This document shows, one piece after another, positions 23,260 to 34,870 of a stretch of DNA of 64,000 bases. The notes under the pieces are model-generated. The model had not been told where the DNA came from. It searched no databases and saw nothing but the letters and a program-made list of their open reading frames with translations. The position numbers were made by a program, and so were the translations under genes. The stretch is from Rhodospirillaceae bacterium (GTDB lineage: Bacteria > Pseudomonadota > Alphaproteobacteria > MPNO01 > UBA2964): contig PAPV01000009.1 in the NCBI GenBank assembly GCA_002709075.1, positions 21,398 through 85,397 of the forward strand, written 5' to 3'. Numbering within the stretch: the stretch's first letter is position 1; each line of letters opens with the position of its first letter.

Positions 23260-23276
23260 GAATCACAAAGTGATTC
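23260..23276. repeat. Perfect palindrome GAATCAC-AAA-GTGATTC in front of ftsB
   Basis: 7-bp arms with 3-nt spacer, 8 nt upstream of the preferred ftsB ATG; each arm contains a GANTC site. Confidence 0.6.
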
Positions 23277-23344
23277 GGCACGTCAAGTATATTTTTAATT
23301 ATTTGCTCTCTTTAAAAAATATCCTAAAAATTATTCGTCAGCCA

Positions 23345-24661
<1,317 letters not shown>

Positions 24662-24689
24662 TTAACTGTGACTATTTCTAGCATAGCGA

Positions 24690-25517
24690 TTATTTTTTTA
24701 CCAATTGGTCAAAAGCCTTCAACAGGCGTAAAAATTCATCAATTTTATTAAGAGGTAACATATTGGGACCATCGCTGGGCGCAACATCAGGGTCTGGATG
24801 AGTTTCAACAAACAGTGCAGCTACACCAACTGCAACTGCCGCCCGAGCCAAAATAGGCACAAATTCCCGTTGTCCATCGCTGCTTGTTCCCCGCCCTCCA
24901 GGCTGCTGCACGGAATGAGTTGCATCAAAGACTACTGGATACCCACCCTCTGCCAGTATTGGTATGGCTCTCATATCAGAAATCAATGTGTTATAGCCAA
25001 AACTTACACCCCGTTCACAAACCATTACATTTTTATTTCCAACAGCAACTGATTTTGCTACAACATTTTTCATATCCCAGGGTGCCAAAAACTGACCTTT
25101 TTTTATGTTCAGCACCCTTCCTGTTTTTGCGGCAGCTACAATTAAATCAGTTTGCCTACACAAAAATGCTGGAATTTGAATAACATCAATTACCTTGCTC
25201 ACAAGATCACATTGCTCAATCGTATGAACATCGGTTAGAATAGGGCAGCCAAAGGAGTCTCGTATTTCTTCAAGAATAGGAAGTGTCTGCGCAATGCCAA
25301 TGCCGCGCTGACTCTCAGAAGAGGTCCGATTTGCTTTGTCAAATGATGCTTTAAAAATTAATGATACATTGTGTTTTGCACAGGTCTCAACAAGTGATTG
25401 AGAAATCTCTAGAGCCTGTTGGCGGCTCTCCATTACACAAGGACCGGCAATCAATGTAAATGGTAAATCATTACCAATTGTTATAGTGCCTACATTAACG
25501 TGCCGTGGCGCAATCAT
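24690..25517 (-). CDS. kdsA: 3-deoxy-8-phosphooctulonate synthase
   Basis: IAGPCVMES, FKASFDKANRTS, IPAFLCRQTDL, KKGQFLAPWDMKN, DATHSVQQPGG. Confidence 0.97.
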   Translation of the reverse strand: MIAPRHVNVGTITIGNDLPFTLIAGPCVMESRQQALEISQSLVETCAKHNVSLIFKASFDKANRTSSESQRGIGIAQTLPILEEIRDSFGCPILTDVHTIEQCDLVSKVIDVIQIPAFLCRQTDLIVAAAKTGRVLNIKKGQFLAPWDMKNVVAKSVAVGNKNVMVCERGVSFGYNTLISDMRAIPILAEGGYPVVFDATHSVQQPGGRGTSSDGQREFVPILARAAVAVGVAALFVETHPDPDVAPSDGPNMLPLNKIDEFLRLLKAFDQLVKK

Positions 25518-25553
25518 CCAGAAATTATTCCCATAAAACTTTTAACCTTATTA

Positions 25554-27182
25554 CTAAACCAAACGCGAGTGGTCTACAGCTGCTCTAATAAATGACTCAA
25601 ACAAGGGATGAGGGTCAAACGGTTTAGAGCGTAATTCCGGATGAAATTGTACTCCAACAAACCAAGGGTGCCCCTTAAGTTCAACTATCTCTGGCAGCCG
25701 TCCATCAGGAGATAAACCAGAAAAGGATAACCCACACGATTCCAACTTTTCGAGATAGGAAATGTTAACTTCATAACGGTGCCGGTGACGCTCTACAATT
25801 TTGTCCGTCCGATAGACTTCTCTAGCAAGGGATCCCTGCTTAAGAGCACAGGGGTACGATCCCACCCGCATCGTACCGCCAAGATCAGTATTTTCGCTTC
25901 GAAGTTCTAACTTTCCTGAATTATTCCATTCTGTAAGCAGTCCTACTACCTGCTCGTCTACTGGTCCGAACTCAGTTGATCCAGCTTCCAATATTCCTGC
26001 GAGGTTCCTAGCTACTTCTATGACAGCCATTTGCATTCCGAAACAAATTCCAAAATATGGAACCTTGTGTTCACGAGCAAATTTTACTGCAGCTATCTTA
26101 CCCTCGGCTCCTCTTTCACCAAAACCACCAGGAACTAAAATACCCTGAACGCCTTCCAAGTGATGAACAATTTCTTCCTTTTCAAATATCTCAGAATCTA
26201 TCCAGTTCATTTTAACGCCTACATTATTAGCAATGCCGCCATGGTCGAGGGCCTCTGCCAATGATTTATATGCATCAGGTAATTCGGTGTATTTACCAAC
26301 TACTGCAATTCTTACTTGTCCCTCAGGGTTTTTTGTTCGACGAACAATGTCGTGCCACCTCCTAAGATTGAGCTTTCTATTAGATTCAATCCCGAAATGT
26401 TTACACACTTCTGTATCAAATCCTTGTTCATGATAGACGAGCGGTACTTCGTAAATAGTGTCAACATCCGGAGCAGATATCACTCTTTCCGGGCGGACAT
26501 TACAAAACAAAGCTATTTTACGACGAGCTTCTAGAGGTATAGATGTATCGGATCTGCACAGCAGGACATCAGCTTTTATCCCAACACTTTGCAACTCCTT
26601 CACAGAATGTTGCGTGGGCTTTGTTTTTACTTCCCCTGCTACGGTTAGATGAGGTAACAAAGTAAGGTGTATAAACAAAGATCTTTCCGGTCCCAACTCA
26701 TTTGCTTTTTGACGAATTGCTTCCAGAAAGGGTAGGCTTTCGATGTCCCCAACAGTTCCTCCAATTTCGCAAATGACAAAATCCTCGTCTGTTAAATCAG
26801 CAGATATAAAGTCTTTGATTGCGTCAGTTACGTGCGGAATAACTTGAACTGTTGCACCAAGATAATCGCCTCTTCGCTCACGTGTAATAACTTCAGAATA
26901 TATCTTGCCAGTGGTTACATTATCACTTCGTCGGGAAACCACTCCCGTAAATCGTTCGTAATGGCCTAAATCGAGATCAGTTTCCGCCCCGTCATCAGTT
27001 ACAAATACCTCACCATGCTGGGTAGGACTCATTGTTCCGGGGTCGACATTCAAATAAGGATCCAACTTACGCAGCCTTACTTTAAAACCGCGAGCTTGAA
27101 GAAGTGCACCCAAAGCACCTGAAGAAATTCCCTTACCAAGAGAAGAGACCACACCCCCAGTGATAAACACAAACCGTATCAT
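25554..27182 (-). CDS. pyrG: CTP synthase
   Basis: [27 protein letters not shown]; GATase GICFGMQ. Confidence 0.98.
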   Translation of the reverse strand: MIRFVFITGGVVSSLGKGISSGALGALLQARGFKVRLRKLDPYLNVDPGTMSPTQHGEVFVTDDGAETDLDLGHYERFTGVVSRRSDNVTTGKIYSEVITRERRGDYLGATVQVIPHVTDAIKDFISADLTDEDFVICEIGGTVGDIESLPFLEAIRQKANELGPERSLFIHLTLLPHLTVAGEVKTKPTQHSVKELQSVGIKADVLLCRSDTSIPLEARRKIALFCNVRPERVISAPDVDTIYEVPLVYHEQGFDTEVCKHFGIESNRKLNLRRWHDIVRRTKNPEGQVRIAVVGKYTELPDAYKSLAEALDHGGIANNVGVKMNWIDSEIFEKEEIVHHLEGVQGILVPGGFGERGAEGKIAAVKFAREHKVPYFGICFGMQMAVIEVARNLAGILEAGSTEFGPVDEQVVGLLTEWNNSGKLELRSENTDLGGTMRVGSYPCALKQGSLAREVYRTDKIVERHRHRYEVNISYLEKLESCGLSFSGLSPDGRLPEIVELKGHPWFVGVQFHPELRSKPFDPHPLFESFIRAAVDHSRLV

Positions 27183-27274
27183 AGGCCAATATCATACAGA
27201 AAACCTTGCAAAGACCAAACAGGTCTATGTACCGATGTTTCTGCCCTTCTAAATAAACGATTCGTCAATTAAAA

Positions 27275-27598
27275 TTATTTTCCCACAGGGACCAATGGTT
27301 TGGTGGGTTTGGACTCAGGAGTAGGTTGTTTCGTGGAAATAGGCTGATCAACAATCGATTTACGGTCATTATTATTTCCTGCAGTTATCGCCAAAATGAG
27401 ACTAGTTGCGATAAAACAGGCGGCTAAAATTCCAGTCCATCTGGTCAACAAATTTCCGGCTCCTCGCGCTGAGACCAAACCATCCATCGCACCGCCTCCG
27501 CCGATGCCGAGAGCTCCACCCTCACTTCGTTGTAGAAGAACAAGAACCACCAGTCCGAGAGCTAAAAAAACATGAACAAGAAGAAGAATTGTTTCCAT
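27275..27598 (-). CDS. secG: Preprotein translocase subunit SecG
   Basis: VLVLLQRSEGGALGIGGGG...RWTGILAACFIATSL; upstream of pyrG. Confidence 0.93.
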   Translation of the reverse strand: METILLLVHVFLALGLVVLVLLQRSEGGALGIGGGGAMDGLVSARGAGNLLTRWTGILAACFIATSLILAITAGNNNDRKSIVDQPISTKQPTPESKPTKPLVPVGK

Positions 27599-27600
27599 GG

Positions 27601-27612
27601 TTAGGCGCCTAA
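27601..27612. repeat. Perfect 12-bp palindrome TTAGGCGCCTAA immediately upstream of secG
   Basis: Ends 2 nt from the secG ATG (CAT at 27596-27598). Confidence 0.55.
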
Positions 27613-27666
27613 TTAACTAAGTTTATTAAAAGATTCCAGCAACTGTAAACCTTTTCTAGAAGTAAT

Positions 27667-27681
27667 TGGTAAAGTTTACCA
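27667..27681. repeat. Inverted repeat TGGTAAA-G-TTTACCA between tpiA and secG, nested in CTTTTCT/AGAAAAG
   Basis: Read directly; possible terminator or operator. Confidence 0.5.
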
Positions 27682-27702
27682 GAGAAAAGCTTCAAAAACT
27701 TT

Positions 27703-28464
27703 TTACAATACTGACAAACAAATCGTCCAAAAATCATTAAAATTTAAACTTGCTCCTCCAATGAGCCCCCCATCAACATTTTTTACGGATAGTATAGTCT
27801 TTGAATTAGCTGGATTTACGGATCCGCCATACAAAATGCGTACATCATTAGCATCGTTCGAATATTTATTTAGTTGCGAACGAATTTCTGAATGAACCTC
27901 CTCAATTTGCGATAAATTAGGCGTAAGCCCAGAACCTATGGCCCAAACCGGTTCATAAGCAATTACAAGATTTTGCCCGTTAAACTGCGATGGCAGTGAC
28001 CCAGATAATTGCTTTGATATACACTGTAGCGTCTTTTTTTCCTCTCTCTCTGCAAGAGTTTCTCCTAGACAAACTATAGCGGTCATTCCAAAAGAAATTA
28101 CAGATTCTGCTTTCAGTCTTGTCAATTCATCAGTTTCACTGTGGTTCGCCCGACGTTCAGAATGTCCAACAATTACATAACTACAACCAGATTGTTTTAA
28201 CATTTCAGAATTGACTTCTCCCGTATGTGCTCCAAACCCATTTTGATTAACATTTTGAGCACCCAGAGCCACAGGACTACCAGCTAATATTTCGTTTATC
28301 GCGGCAATGTGAATGAAAGGGGGACAAACCAAAACATCAAAATTTATGTCCCCATACTCGACAACATGTTGGCCCACTTCAGCAGCAAGGGCTTCAGCTT
28401 CACTACGCAACAAATTCATTTTCCAATTGGCTGCCAGTAGGGGCTTCATCTTAGTGACCTCCAT
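27703..28464 (-). CDS. tpiA: Triosephosphate isomerase
   Basis: LLAANWKMNL, VGHSERR, AYEPVWAIGSG, ILYGGSVNP. Confidence 0.97.
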   Translation of the reverse strand: MEVTKMKPLLAANWKMNLLRSEAEALAAEVGQHVVEYGDINFDVLVCPPFIHIAAINEILAGSPVALGAQNVNQNGFGAHTGEVNSEMLKQSGCSYVIVGHSERRANHSETDELTRLKAESVISFGMTAIVCLGETLAEREEKKTLQCISKQLSGSLPSQFNGQNLVIAYEPVWAIGSGLTPNLSQIEEVHSEIRSQLNKYSNDANDVRILYGGSVNPANSKTILSVKNVDGGLIGGASLNFNDFWTICLSVL

Positions 28465-28675
28465 TATTGTTTTTTTATTCTAGATAATAAATATATGATT
28501 TCCAATTACGAGTTTTTTTAACTTATCAAAAACCTTTAATTATCTTCTATTGGAAAATATTAAGTTTATAAGTATTGTAGCAATAGAATTGTCTTTAATT
28601 TATATAATTCGGAAACAAATACTACTATACGTATTACAGAATCTTTTACACAACTCTAGCTAAAAAATATATGCC

Positions 28676-30568
28676 ATGATTGAAGCAATGCGTTCAACGG
28701 TCGCAAAATGGGCGATACGATTTCTTTTAGTTCTTCTCATTATTTCCTTCGGTGTATGGGGAATTGAAGATATGTTCCGACCACCCACCGAAGTGCAGAG
28801 TGTGGCTAAAATTGGTGGGGAAATAATTTCCAAAAATCAATTATATGCGCAATTTCAACGATCCGTTAATTTAATTAATATGAGGCTTGGTGGCAATTTC
28901 GATAACAGACAAGCTGCACGGCTCGGGATTCTAGATCGCACTCTTGATGAAATAATCGATAGAAGACTTTTATCTATTCAAGTTTCTAATTTGGACCTTG
29001 CTGTTGATGAAGATATCATCCGCCAGGAATTGTCAAACAATCCTCAATTTGCAGGTTCAGGTGGGCGTATAAATAAGGCCGCTTTTCAAAACTTTCTTCG
29101 CCAGCAAAGATTATCAGAAGAGAATTTTGTAGCCGAACTCAGAGAACAAATAAAACAAAATCAGCTTCTGTCTGCATTGACAGCCGCCAATCAAGTTCCA
29201 AAAGCATTATTGGAAGCGCTCTACAAATTTCAAAATGAACAGCGCATTGTGGACATTGTTACAATACCGTATGCCTCAACAACAACTCTTGCTGAACCCA
29301 CAAAATTCGATCTGAAACAATATTATGAGAAAAATAGGAAAAGATTTATAAGCCCTGAGTACCGAGATATAAGCGTGATTTATCTTGATCCAAAGGATAT
29401 TAGTCCATCGATAAACCCACCAGAAGACAAAATCCGAGAGGCGTTCGAAGCCCGAAAAGAGTCCTCTTCAACACCCGAAAAAAGAGACATAAGTCAAATC
29501 CTAATTATTGATGAAAAAAAATTAAAAAAATTATATTCAAGCCTTAGAACAGGTAAAACCTTTAATGAAATAGCTAATTTACTTACTGGCAAGGATCCCC
29601 AAAAGCTGGGTTTTCTGTCCCGTGACGACTTACCAACACCACTAGCGGCTATTGCTTTTCAAACTGCTTCTAACAAAGTAAGTAGTCCTGTTAAGACTGC
29701 GCTCGGGTGGCACGTGGTTAAAGTCAACTCTATTAAACCCGAGCGAAAACCTACTTTTGCTGAACTTCGTCCGCAGATTATTAGAGAACTTGCCCGTGAA
29801 ATGGCAATCGATGAAATTATTCGCATTACCGAAAAAATTGACGATGCCCTCGCCGCCGGATCTACATTAGAAGACGCAGCACTTGCAACAAACTTGGATT
29901 TGAAAAAGTTTTTAGGTGTGGATGCAATGGGAAAAGGAAAAAATGGTCAGCCCATACATAATTATCCCTCAACTCAGAGGTTCAGAGAACTTGCATCACA
30001 ATTAAAAGCGGGCGAGAGTTCATTAATTGAAGAAGCGGATGACGGAAGCTATTTTGTACTTAGGGTTGACAGGATAATAGACCCTGCGACTCGTCCATTA
30101 GCAGAAATCACTTCAAAGGTAATCTCTTCATGGAAAAATTTTAAAAAACAAGAAGCAGCGCAAAAAAAAGCCGAACAGCTTATGACTGCTGCAAAAGTTA
30201 GTGGTTTGAAAACTGCAGCAAAAATCCAAGGCCTTTCATATGCCTCTACAAAGCCTTTTTCTAGGTTTATTCGTAAACAAGAAGTACAAATTTCAGGAGC
30301 CCTCTCTGCTGAGATATTTCGAGCTAAAAGAAATGCCCTGATTTCAGCACCAGATTTGAAAGGCTATTCCGTTGCCCAAGTAACCAAAGTCATTACAGCG
30401 AATTCCAGTAAAAATAAAAATGAAGTGCAAATGTTGAGAAAAACAGTTGAAAAAGCACTCTCACAGGACATTGGCGAACAGTTATTGCTCTACCTACGGG
30501 AAAACAACGGGGTAGAAATAAATAAGAAAGCTATGCTCGAGCTAAATCAGGAACAACTTGGCGGGTAA
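28676..30568 (+). CDS. ppiD: SurA N-terminal/PpiD-like peptidyl-prolyl cis-trans isomerase
   Basis: N-terminal TM anchor, SurA_N-like and rotamase-like domains; stop overlaps trpE start (TAATG). Confidence 0.88.
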   Translation: MIEAMRSTVAKWAIRFLLVLLIISFGVWGIEDMFRPPTEVQSVAKIGGEIISKNQLYAQFQRSVNLINMRLGGNFDNRQAARLGILDRTLDEIIDRRLLSIQVSNLDLAVDEDIIRQELSNNPQFAGSGGRINKAAFQNFLRQQRLSEENFVAELREQIKQNQLLSALTAANQVPKALLEALYKFQNEQRIVDIVTIPYASTTTLAEPTKFDLKQYYEKNRKRFISPEYRDISVIYLDPKDISPSINPPEDKIREAFEARKESSSTPEKRDISQILIIDEKKLKKLYSSLRTGKTFNEIANLLTGKDPQKLGFLSRDDLPTPLAAIAFQTASNKVSSPVKTALGWHVVKVNSIKPERKPTFAELRPQIIRELAREMAIDEIIRITEKIDDALAAGSTLEDAALATNLDLKKFLGVDAMGKGKNGQPIHNYPSTQRFRELASQLKAGESSLIEEADDGSYFVLRVDRIIDPATRPLAEITSKVISSWKNFKKQEAAQKKAEQLMTAAKVSGLKTAAKIQGLSYASTKPFSRFIRKQEVQISGALSAEIFRAKRNALISAPDLKGYSVAQVTKVITANSSKNKNEVQMLRKTVEKALSQDIGEQLLLYLRENNGVEINKKAMLELNQEQLGG

Positions 30569-32106
30569 TGTTTATTACACCCGATTTTGCTAAGTTTGCA
30601 CATTTGTATGATGCAAAAATCCCGCAAGTGCTATCCACAAATTTGACTGCTGACCTAGAAACTCCAGTATCAGGAATGATGAAATTAGCTGGTGAACAAC
30701 CTAATTCCTTTTTGCTCGAGTCTGTAGAGGGTGGAGCCCATCGTGGTCGTTATTCAATCATAGGTATGAAGCCAGATATTATCTGGCGTTGTAATGGCAA
30801 CAAAGCAGAGATTGGAATTGTTAATGAAAAAAGCCAATTCGTGTTTTCTGCTAAACCCGGGGACGCACTAAATTCTTTACGCGAATTAATCGATGAGTCT
30901 CGAATAGATCTTCCTGAGGGACTGCCGCCGATGGCCGCCGGGTTGGTGGGTTATCTTGCATACGATACTGTTACTTTAATGGAAAATATTCCGTCCACCC
31001 GTCCAGATCCCATTGGGTGTCCAGATGGATTATTTATTCGCCCAACCATTATGACTATTTTCGATTTAGTTAGTGACACTGTAACAATAGTTACCCCGGT
31101 TCGGCCTGAAGACGATGTCCCAGCAAAAAACGCTTGGGACACAGCTGCTAGACGTCTCCTGGACTCAGTTAAAGCCTTTGGAAAACCATTGGAAAGAGAA
31201 TTTAGAACACAAGAAATGAGCCGCCCAAACCTTAAACCGGTTTCAAACACCACTAAGGATGATTTTATTGGCATGGTTCGAAAAGCGAAGGAGTACATTC
31301 TTTCGGGCGACATATTTCAAGTAGTCTTATCGCAAAGATTTTGTGTACCATTCACTCTGTCTCCATTTTCTCTTTACCGAGCTTTGCGTCGGACTAACCC
31401 TTCACCCTTTTTGTTTTTTCTAAATTTTGATGAATTTTCTGTTGTTGGATCCAGCCCTGAAATACTTGTGCGAATGCGTGACGGTAAAATAACAATCCGG
31501 CCCTTGGCTGGCACAAGACCTCGCGGAAAAACAAATACTGAAGATAAAGCGCTTGAATTAGATTTGTTATCTGATGAAAAAGAATTGGCCGAACATTTAA
31601 TGCTTTTGGATCTTGGACGAAATGACGTCGGACGTGTTGCAAAAATAGGTTCTGTCAAAGTCACTGAAAAAAACGTTGTAGAACGATATTCCCACGTAAT
31701 GCACATTTCTTCTAACGTGGAGGGTAAAGTAGAAGGTTCAACAGGACCGATGGATGCACTTACAGCCGGGTTCCCGGCAGGTACGGTGTCAGGGGCACCC
31801 AAAATACGTGCTATGGAAATAATTAATGAGCTTGAAACTGAAAAAAGAGGAATTTATGCTGGAACTGTGGGTTATTTTTCCGCAAACGGTTCAATGGATA
31901 CATGCATATTACTGCGAACAGCCATCGTCAAGAACAACCACATGTATATACAAGCAGGTGCGGGTATCGTCTCAGACAGCGACCCAGAAGCCGAATACAA
32001 AGAATGCCAAAACAAAGCGGCTGCATTAATACGTTCTGCAGAAGAAGCATTTCGCTATGCAGAACAAACTAAATTTAAAAGTTTGTGTACCGACGCGGAT
32101 AATTAA
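30568..32106 (+). CDS. trpE: Anthranilate synthase component I
   Basis: SGDIFQVVLSQRF, IRPLAGTRPRG, HLMLLDLGRNDVGRV, AGFPAGTVSGAPK. Confidence 0.96.
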   Translation: MFITPDFAKFAHLYDAKIPQVLSTNLTADLETPVSGMMKLAGEQPNSFLLESVEGGAHRGRYSIIGMKPDIIWRCNGNKAEIGIVNEKSQFVFSAKPGDALNSLRELIDESRIDLPEGLPPMAAGLVGYLAYDTVTLMENIPSTRPDPIGCPDGLFIRPTIMTIFDLVSDTVTIVTPVRPEDDVPAKNAWDTAARRLLDSVKAFGKPLEREFRTQEMSRPNLKPVSNTTKDDFIGMVRKAKEYILSGDIFQVVLSQRFCVPFTLSPFSLYRALRRTNPSPFLFFLNFDEFSVVGSSPEILVRMRDGKITIRPLAGTRPRGKTNTEDKALELDLLSDEKELAEHLMLLDLGRNDVGRVAKIGSVKVTEKNVVERYSHVMHISSNVEGKVEGSTGPMDALTAGFPAGTVSGAPKIRAMEIINELETEKRGIYAGTVGYFSANGSMDTCILLRTAIVKNNHMYIQAGAGIVSDSDPEAEYKECQNKAAALIRSAEEAFRYAEQTKFKSLCTDADN

Positions 32107-32384
32107 TTTTATCAGCAAGACAGCAGTTATTGTTCTGTTTGTTTTACATCATAAAAATAAAAAATGCTTACCAAGAATTAAATGAAAGAGAACTTTTGAA
32201 ACAATTATCTATCAATCTTGTATGAGAAAATCACTAACATGCGGTTCGGGCACCATTTCACAATCAGAGCAAGATCCGTAAAAATTTTAATACTTGCGGA
32301 CGCATAGGACCCAATATCTTCTAATGGGAAACCGTTTTGTTTATTTGTTACTTCTGTTACTTTTGCGCCAAGTTTTAGAACTGA

Positions 32385-32390
32385 TATAAT
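32385..32390 (+). promoter_or_regulatory. Candidate sigma70 -10 box (TATAAT) upstream of trpG, possible -35 TTGCGC at 32363-32368
   Basis: TTGCGC-N16-TATAAT about 35 bp before the trpG ATG in the long trpE-trpG gap. Confidence 0.4.
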
Positions 32391-32425
32391 ACAAAACTCG
32401 AGTAAAAACACGGCATCGAAATCGT

Positions 32426-33013
32426 ATGTTACTAATCATAGATAATTACGATAGTTTTACCTACAATTTAGTACAGTATCTGGGCGAACTTGGGGCTAAA
32501 ACCATTGTAAGAAGAAACGACGCTATCTCAGCAAAAGAAGCTATAAACATGGACATAAAAGGGATATTGATCTCACCCGGCCCGTGTGAACCCGAACAGG
32601 CTGGAATTTGTCTGGAGCTGGTAGAAATGGCATCAAGAAAAATACCAATATTGGGGGTATGCCTGGGTCACCAAGCTATAAGTCAGGCATTCGGCGGCAA
32701 AATAATTAGGGCTGAGACACCAATGCACGGAAAACCTAGTAAAATTTTTCATACTAATACAGATATATTTTCTGGCCTCCGGCAAGGTTTTTCCGCTATT
32801 CGTTATCATTCATTGATCGTAGAACGAAAAACACTTCCCGACACTCTAAAGATCACTGCAGAAACAAATAATAAAACCATTATGGCTGTAGCACACAAAC
32901 AATATCCTGTTTTTGGTGTACAATTTCATCCTGAAAGCATAGACACAGATTTAGGGCATGTGCTTCTGTCAAATTTTATCGATTTGACCGAAAAAAGGGG
33001 GGATACTAAATGA
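32426..33013 (+). CDS. trpG: Anthranilate/aminodeoxychorismate synthase glutamine amidotransferase component
   Basis: [39 protein letters not shown]. Confidence 0.96.
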   Translation: MLLIIDNYDSFTYNLVQYLGELGAKTIVRRNDAISAKEAINMDIKGILISPGPCEPEQAGICLELVEMASRKIPILGVCLGHQAISQAFGGKIIRAETPMHGKPSKIFHTNTDIFSGLRQGFSAIRYHSLIVERKTLPDTLKITAETNNKTIMAVAHKQYPVFGVQFHPESIDTDLGHVLLSNFIDLTEKRGDTK

Positions 33014-34053
33014 TATCGACGGTTGACGGCATAAAACCACTCTTATCTAAAGTGGCGGATGGCAAAGCTCTTAATAGAGACGAAGCAGAAACAGCTTTTG
33101 AGATGATAATGTCGGGGGATGCAACACCAGCACAAATAGGTGCTTTTTTGATTGCACTGCGTGTGCGCGGTGAAACGGTAAGTGAAATAGGTGCTGCAGC
33201 AAAAATTATGCGATCCAAGGCCTCGCCTATTAAAGCACCAAAAAATGCAATTGATATAGTGGGAACAGGAGGTGATGGCGCTGGAACATTAAATATTTCT
33301 ACCGGAGCAGCATTAGTTGTTGCGGGGTGCGGTGTACCCGTGGCAAAGCACGGCAACCGTGCACTCTCGTCCCTTTCGGGAGCAGCCGATGTGCTAGCAG
33401 CTTTGGGAGTAAACATCGATTGCGATATGGATTTAATAGAAAAAGGAATAAATAAAGCTGGTATCGGTTTTATGATGGCACCGCGCCATCACAGTGCAAC
33501 TCGTCATGTAGCTGGTCCAAGAGTTGAACTTGCTACTCGTACGATCTTTAATTTGCTTGGCCCTTTATCCAACCCTGCAGGAGTAAAAAAGCTTTTGGTA
33601 GGTGTTTATGCTCGCGAATGGGTTGAACCGATAGCTCATGTACTTGGTAATCTAGGGGCAGAACGAGCTTGGGTAGTTCACGGGTCTGACGGACTTGATG
33701 AACTCACTACAACCGGGCCTTCTTTCGTTGCTGCTTTTGAACACGGGACAGTGACAACTTTTGAGACAAAACCAGAAGACGCAGGCTTAAAGTTGTCGTC
33801 TATTGAAGACTTAAAAGGTGGTGATAGTGAATACAACGCTGCTGCATTAAATGGGCTTCTTGACGGAAATAAAAGTGCTTATCGTGATATAGTTTTATAC
33901 ACAGCTGCGGCAGCTCTGGTTGTTGCGGGAAAAACCAAGGATCTGAGATCGGCAGTAAAAATTGCAGAACAATCAATTGACGATGGAATGGCACGATCAG
34001 CATTAAATGCCCTTGTTCAAATTACTAACGAACGAAACACTGGTGCCAAATAA
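33010..34053 (+). CDS. trpD: Anthranilate phosphoribosyltransferase
   Basis: [31 protein letters not shown] overlap with trpG. Confidence 0.97.
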   Translation: MISTVDGIKPLLSKVADGKALNRDEAETAFEMIMSGDATPAQIGAFLIALRVRGETVSEIGAAAKIMRSKASPIKAPKNAIDIVGTGGDGAGTLNISTGAALVVAGCGVPVAKHGNRALSSLSGAADVLAALGVNIDCDMDLIEKGINKAGIGFMMAPRHHSATRHVAGPRVELATRTIFNLLGPLSNPAGVKKLLVGVYAREWVEPIAHVLGNLGAERAWVVHGSDGLDELTTTGPSFVAAFEHGTVTTFETKPEDAGLKLSSIEDLKGGDSEYNAAALNGLLDGNKSAYRDIVLYTAAAALVVAGKTKDLRSAVKIAEQSIDDGMARSALNALVQITNERNTGAK

Positions 34054-34054
34054 C

Positions 34055-34870
34055 ATGTCAAATGCTTTAACCAGTATCTGTGATTATAAAAGAGAGTACG
34101 TGTCAGCATGCAAAATACGTTCTCCTTTGGATGAAATTAATTCGCAAATTAATGAACAGACGTTGCCCAGAGCATTTGAAAAATCACTTCGTAACGCAGA
34201 ACAGATCGGTTACGGACTTATTGCAGAAATTAAAAAAGCTTCACCAAGCGCAGGATTAATAAGGAATGATTTTGATCCGCAACTCATAGCACAAGAGTAC
34301 AGTCGAGGCGGAGCAACGTGTCTCTCTGTTTTGACAGATGTTGAGTATTTTCAAGGTAGTGATTTGCACCTTAAAATGGCCAAAGAGGCTTGCAACTTAC
34401 CTGTGTTAAGAAAAGATTTCATTATCGACAGTTATCAAGTTGCCGAAGCACGCGCGATTGGTGCTGATTGTATTCTTTTGATACTGGCTATATTGGATGA
34501 TACTGTTGCACATGATTTAGAAGATTATGCTTCTTCACTTGGAATGGATGTTCTAATTGAAGTGCATAACGAGGCAGAAGTTGAACGAGCACTCGATTTA
34601 AAATCACCTTTAATCGGTATAAACAATCGCAATCTCAAAACCCTAAAAACGGATTTAAATACAACCACTAAGCTAGCTCCATTAATTCCGTCCGATCGAA
34701 CATTAATCTGCGAAAGTGGTCTAAAAAGCAGCTGTCATTTATCGAAAATGGCAAAACTTGGTGTCCGTAACTTTTTAATTGGGGAATCACTTATGTCACA
34801 ATCAAACATAATAAATGGGGTACGAGCATTAATTCAAAATCCCATTCCATTTGGGAAAAGAAATCCATGA
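34055..34870 (+). CDS. trpC: Indole-3-glycerol phosphate synthase (ORF track start 34007; ATG 34055 preferred)
   Basis: LIAEIKKASPSAGLI, LRKDFIIDSYQVAEARAIGADCILLI, GINNRNLKT. Confidence 0.96.
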   Translation: MSNALTSICDYKREYVSACKIRSPLDEINSQINEQTLPRAFEKSLRNAEQIGYGLIAEIKKASPSAGLIRNDFDPQLIAQEYSRGGATCLSVLTDVEYFQGSDLHLKMAKEACNLPVLRKDFIIDSYQVAEARAIGADCILLILAILDDTVAHDLEDYASSLGMDVLIEVHNEAEVERALDLKSPLIGINNRNLKTLKTDLNTTTKLAPLIPSDRTLICESGLKSSCHLSKMAKLGVRNFLIGESLMSQSNIINGVRALIQNPIPFGKRNP

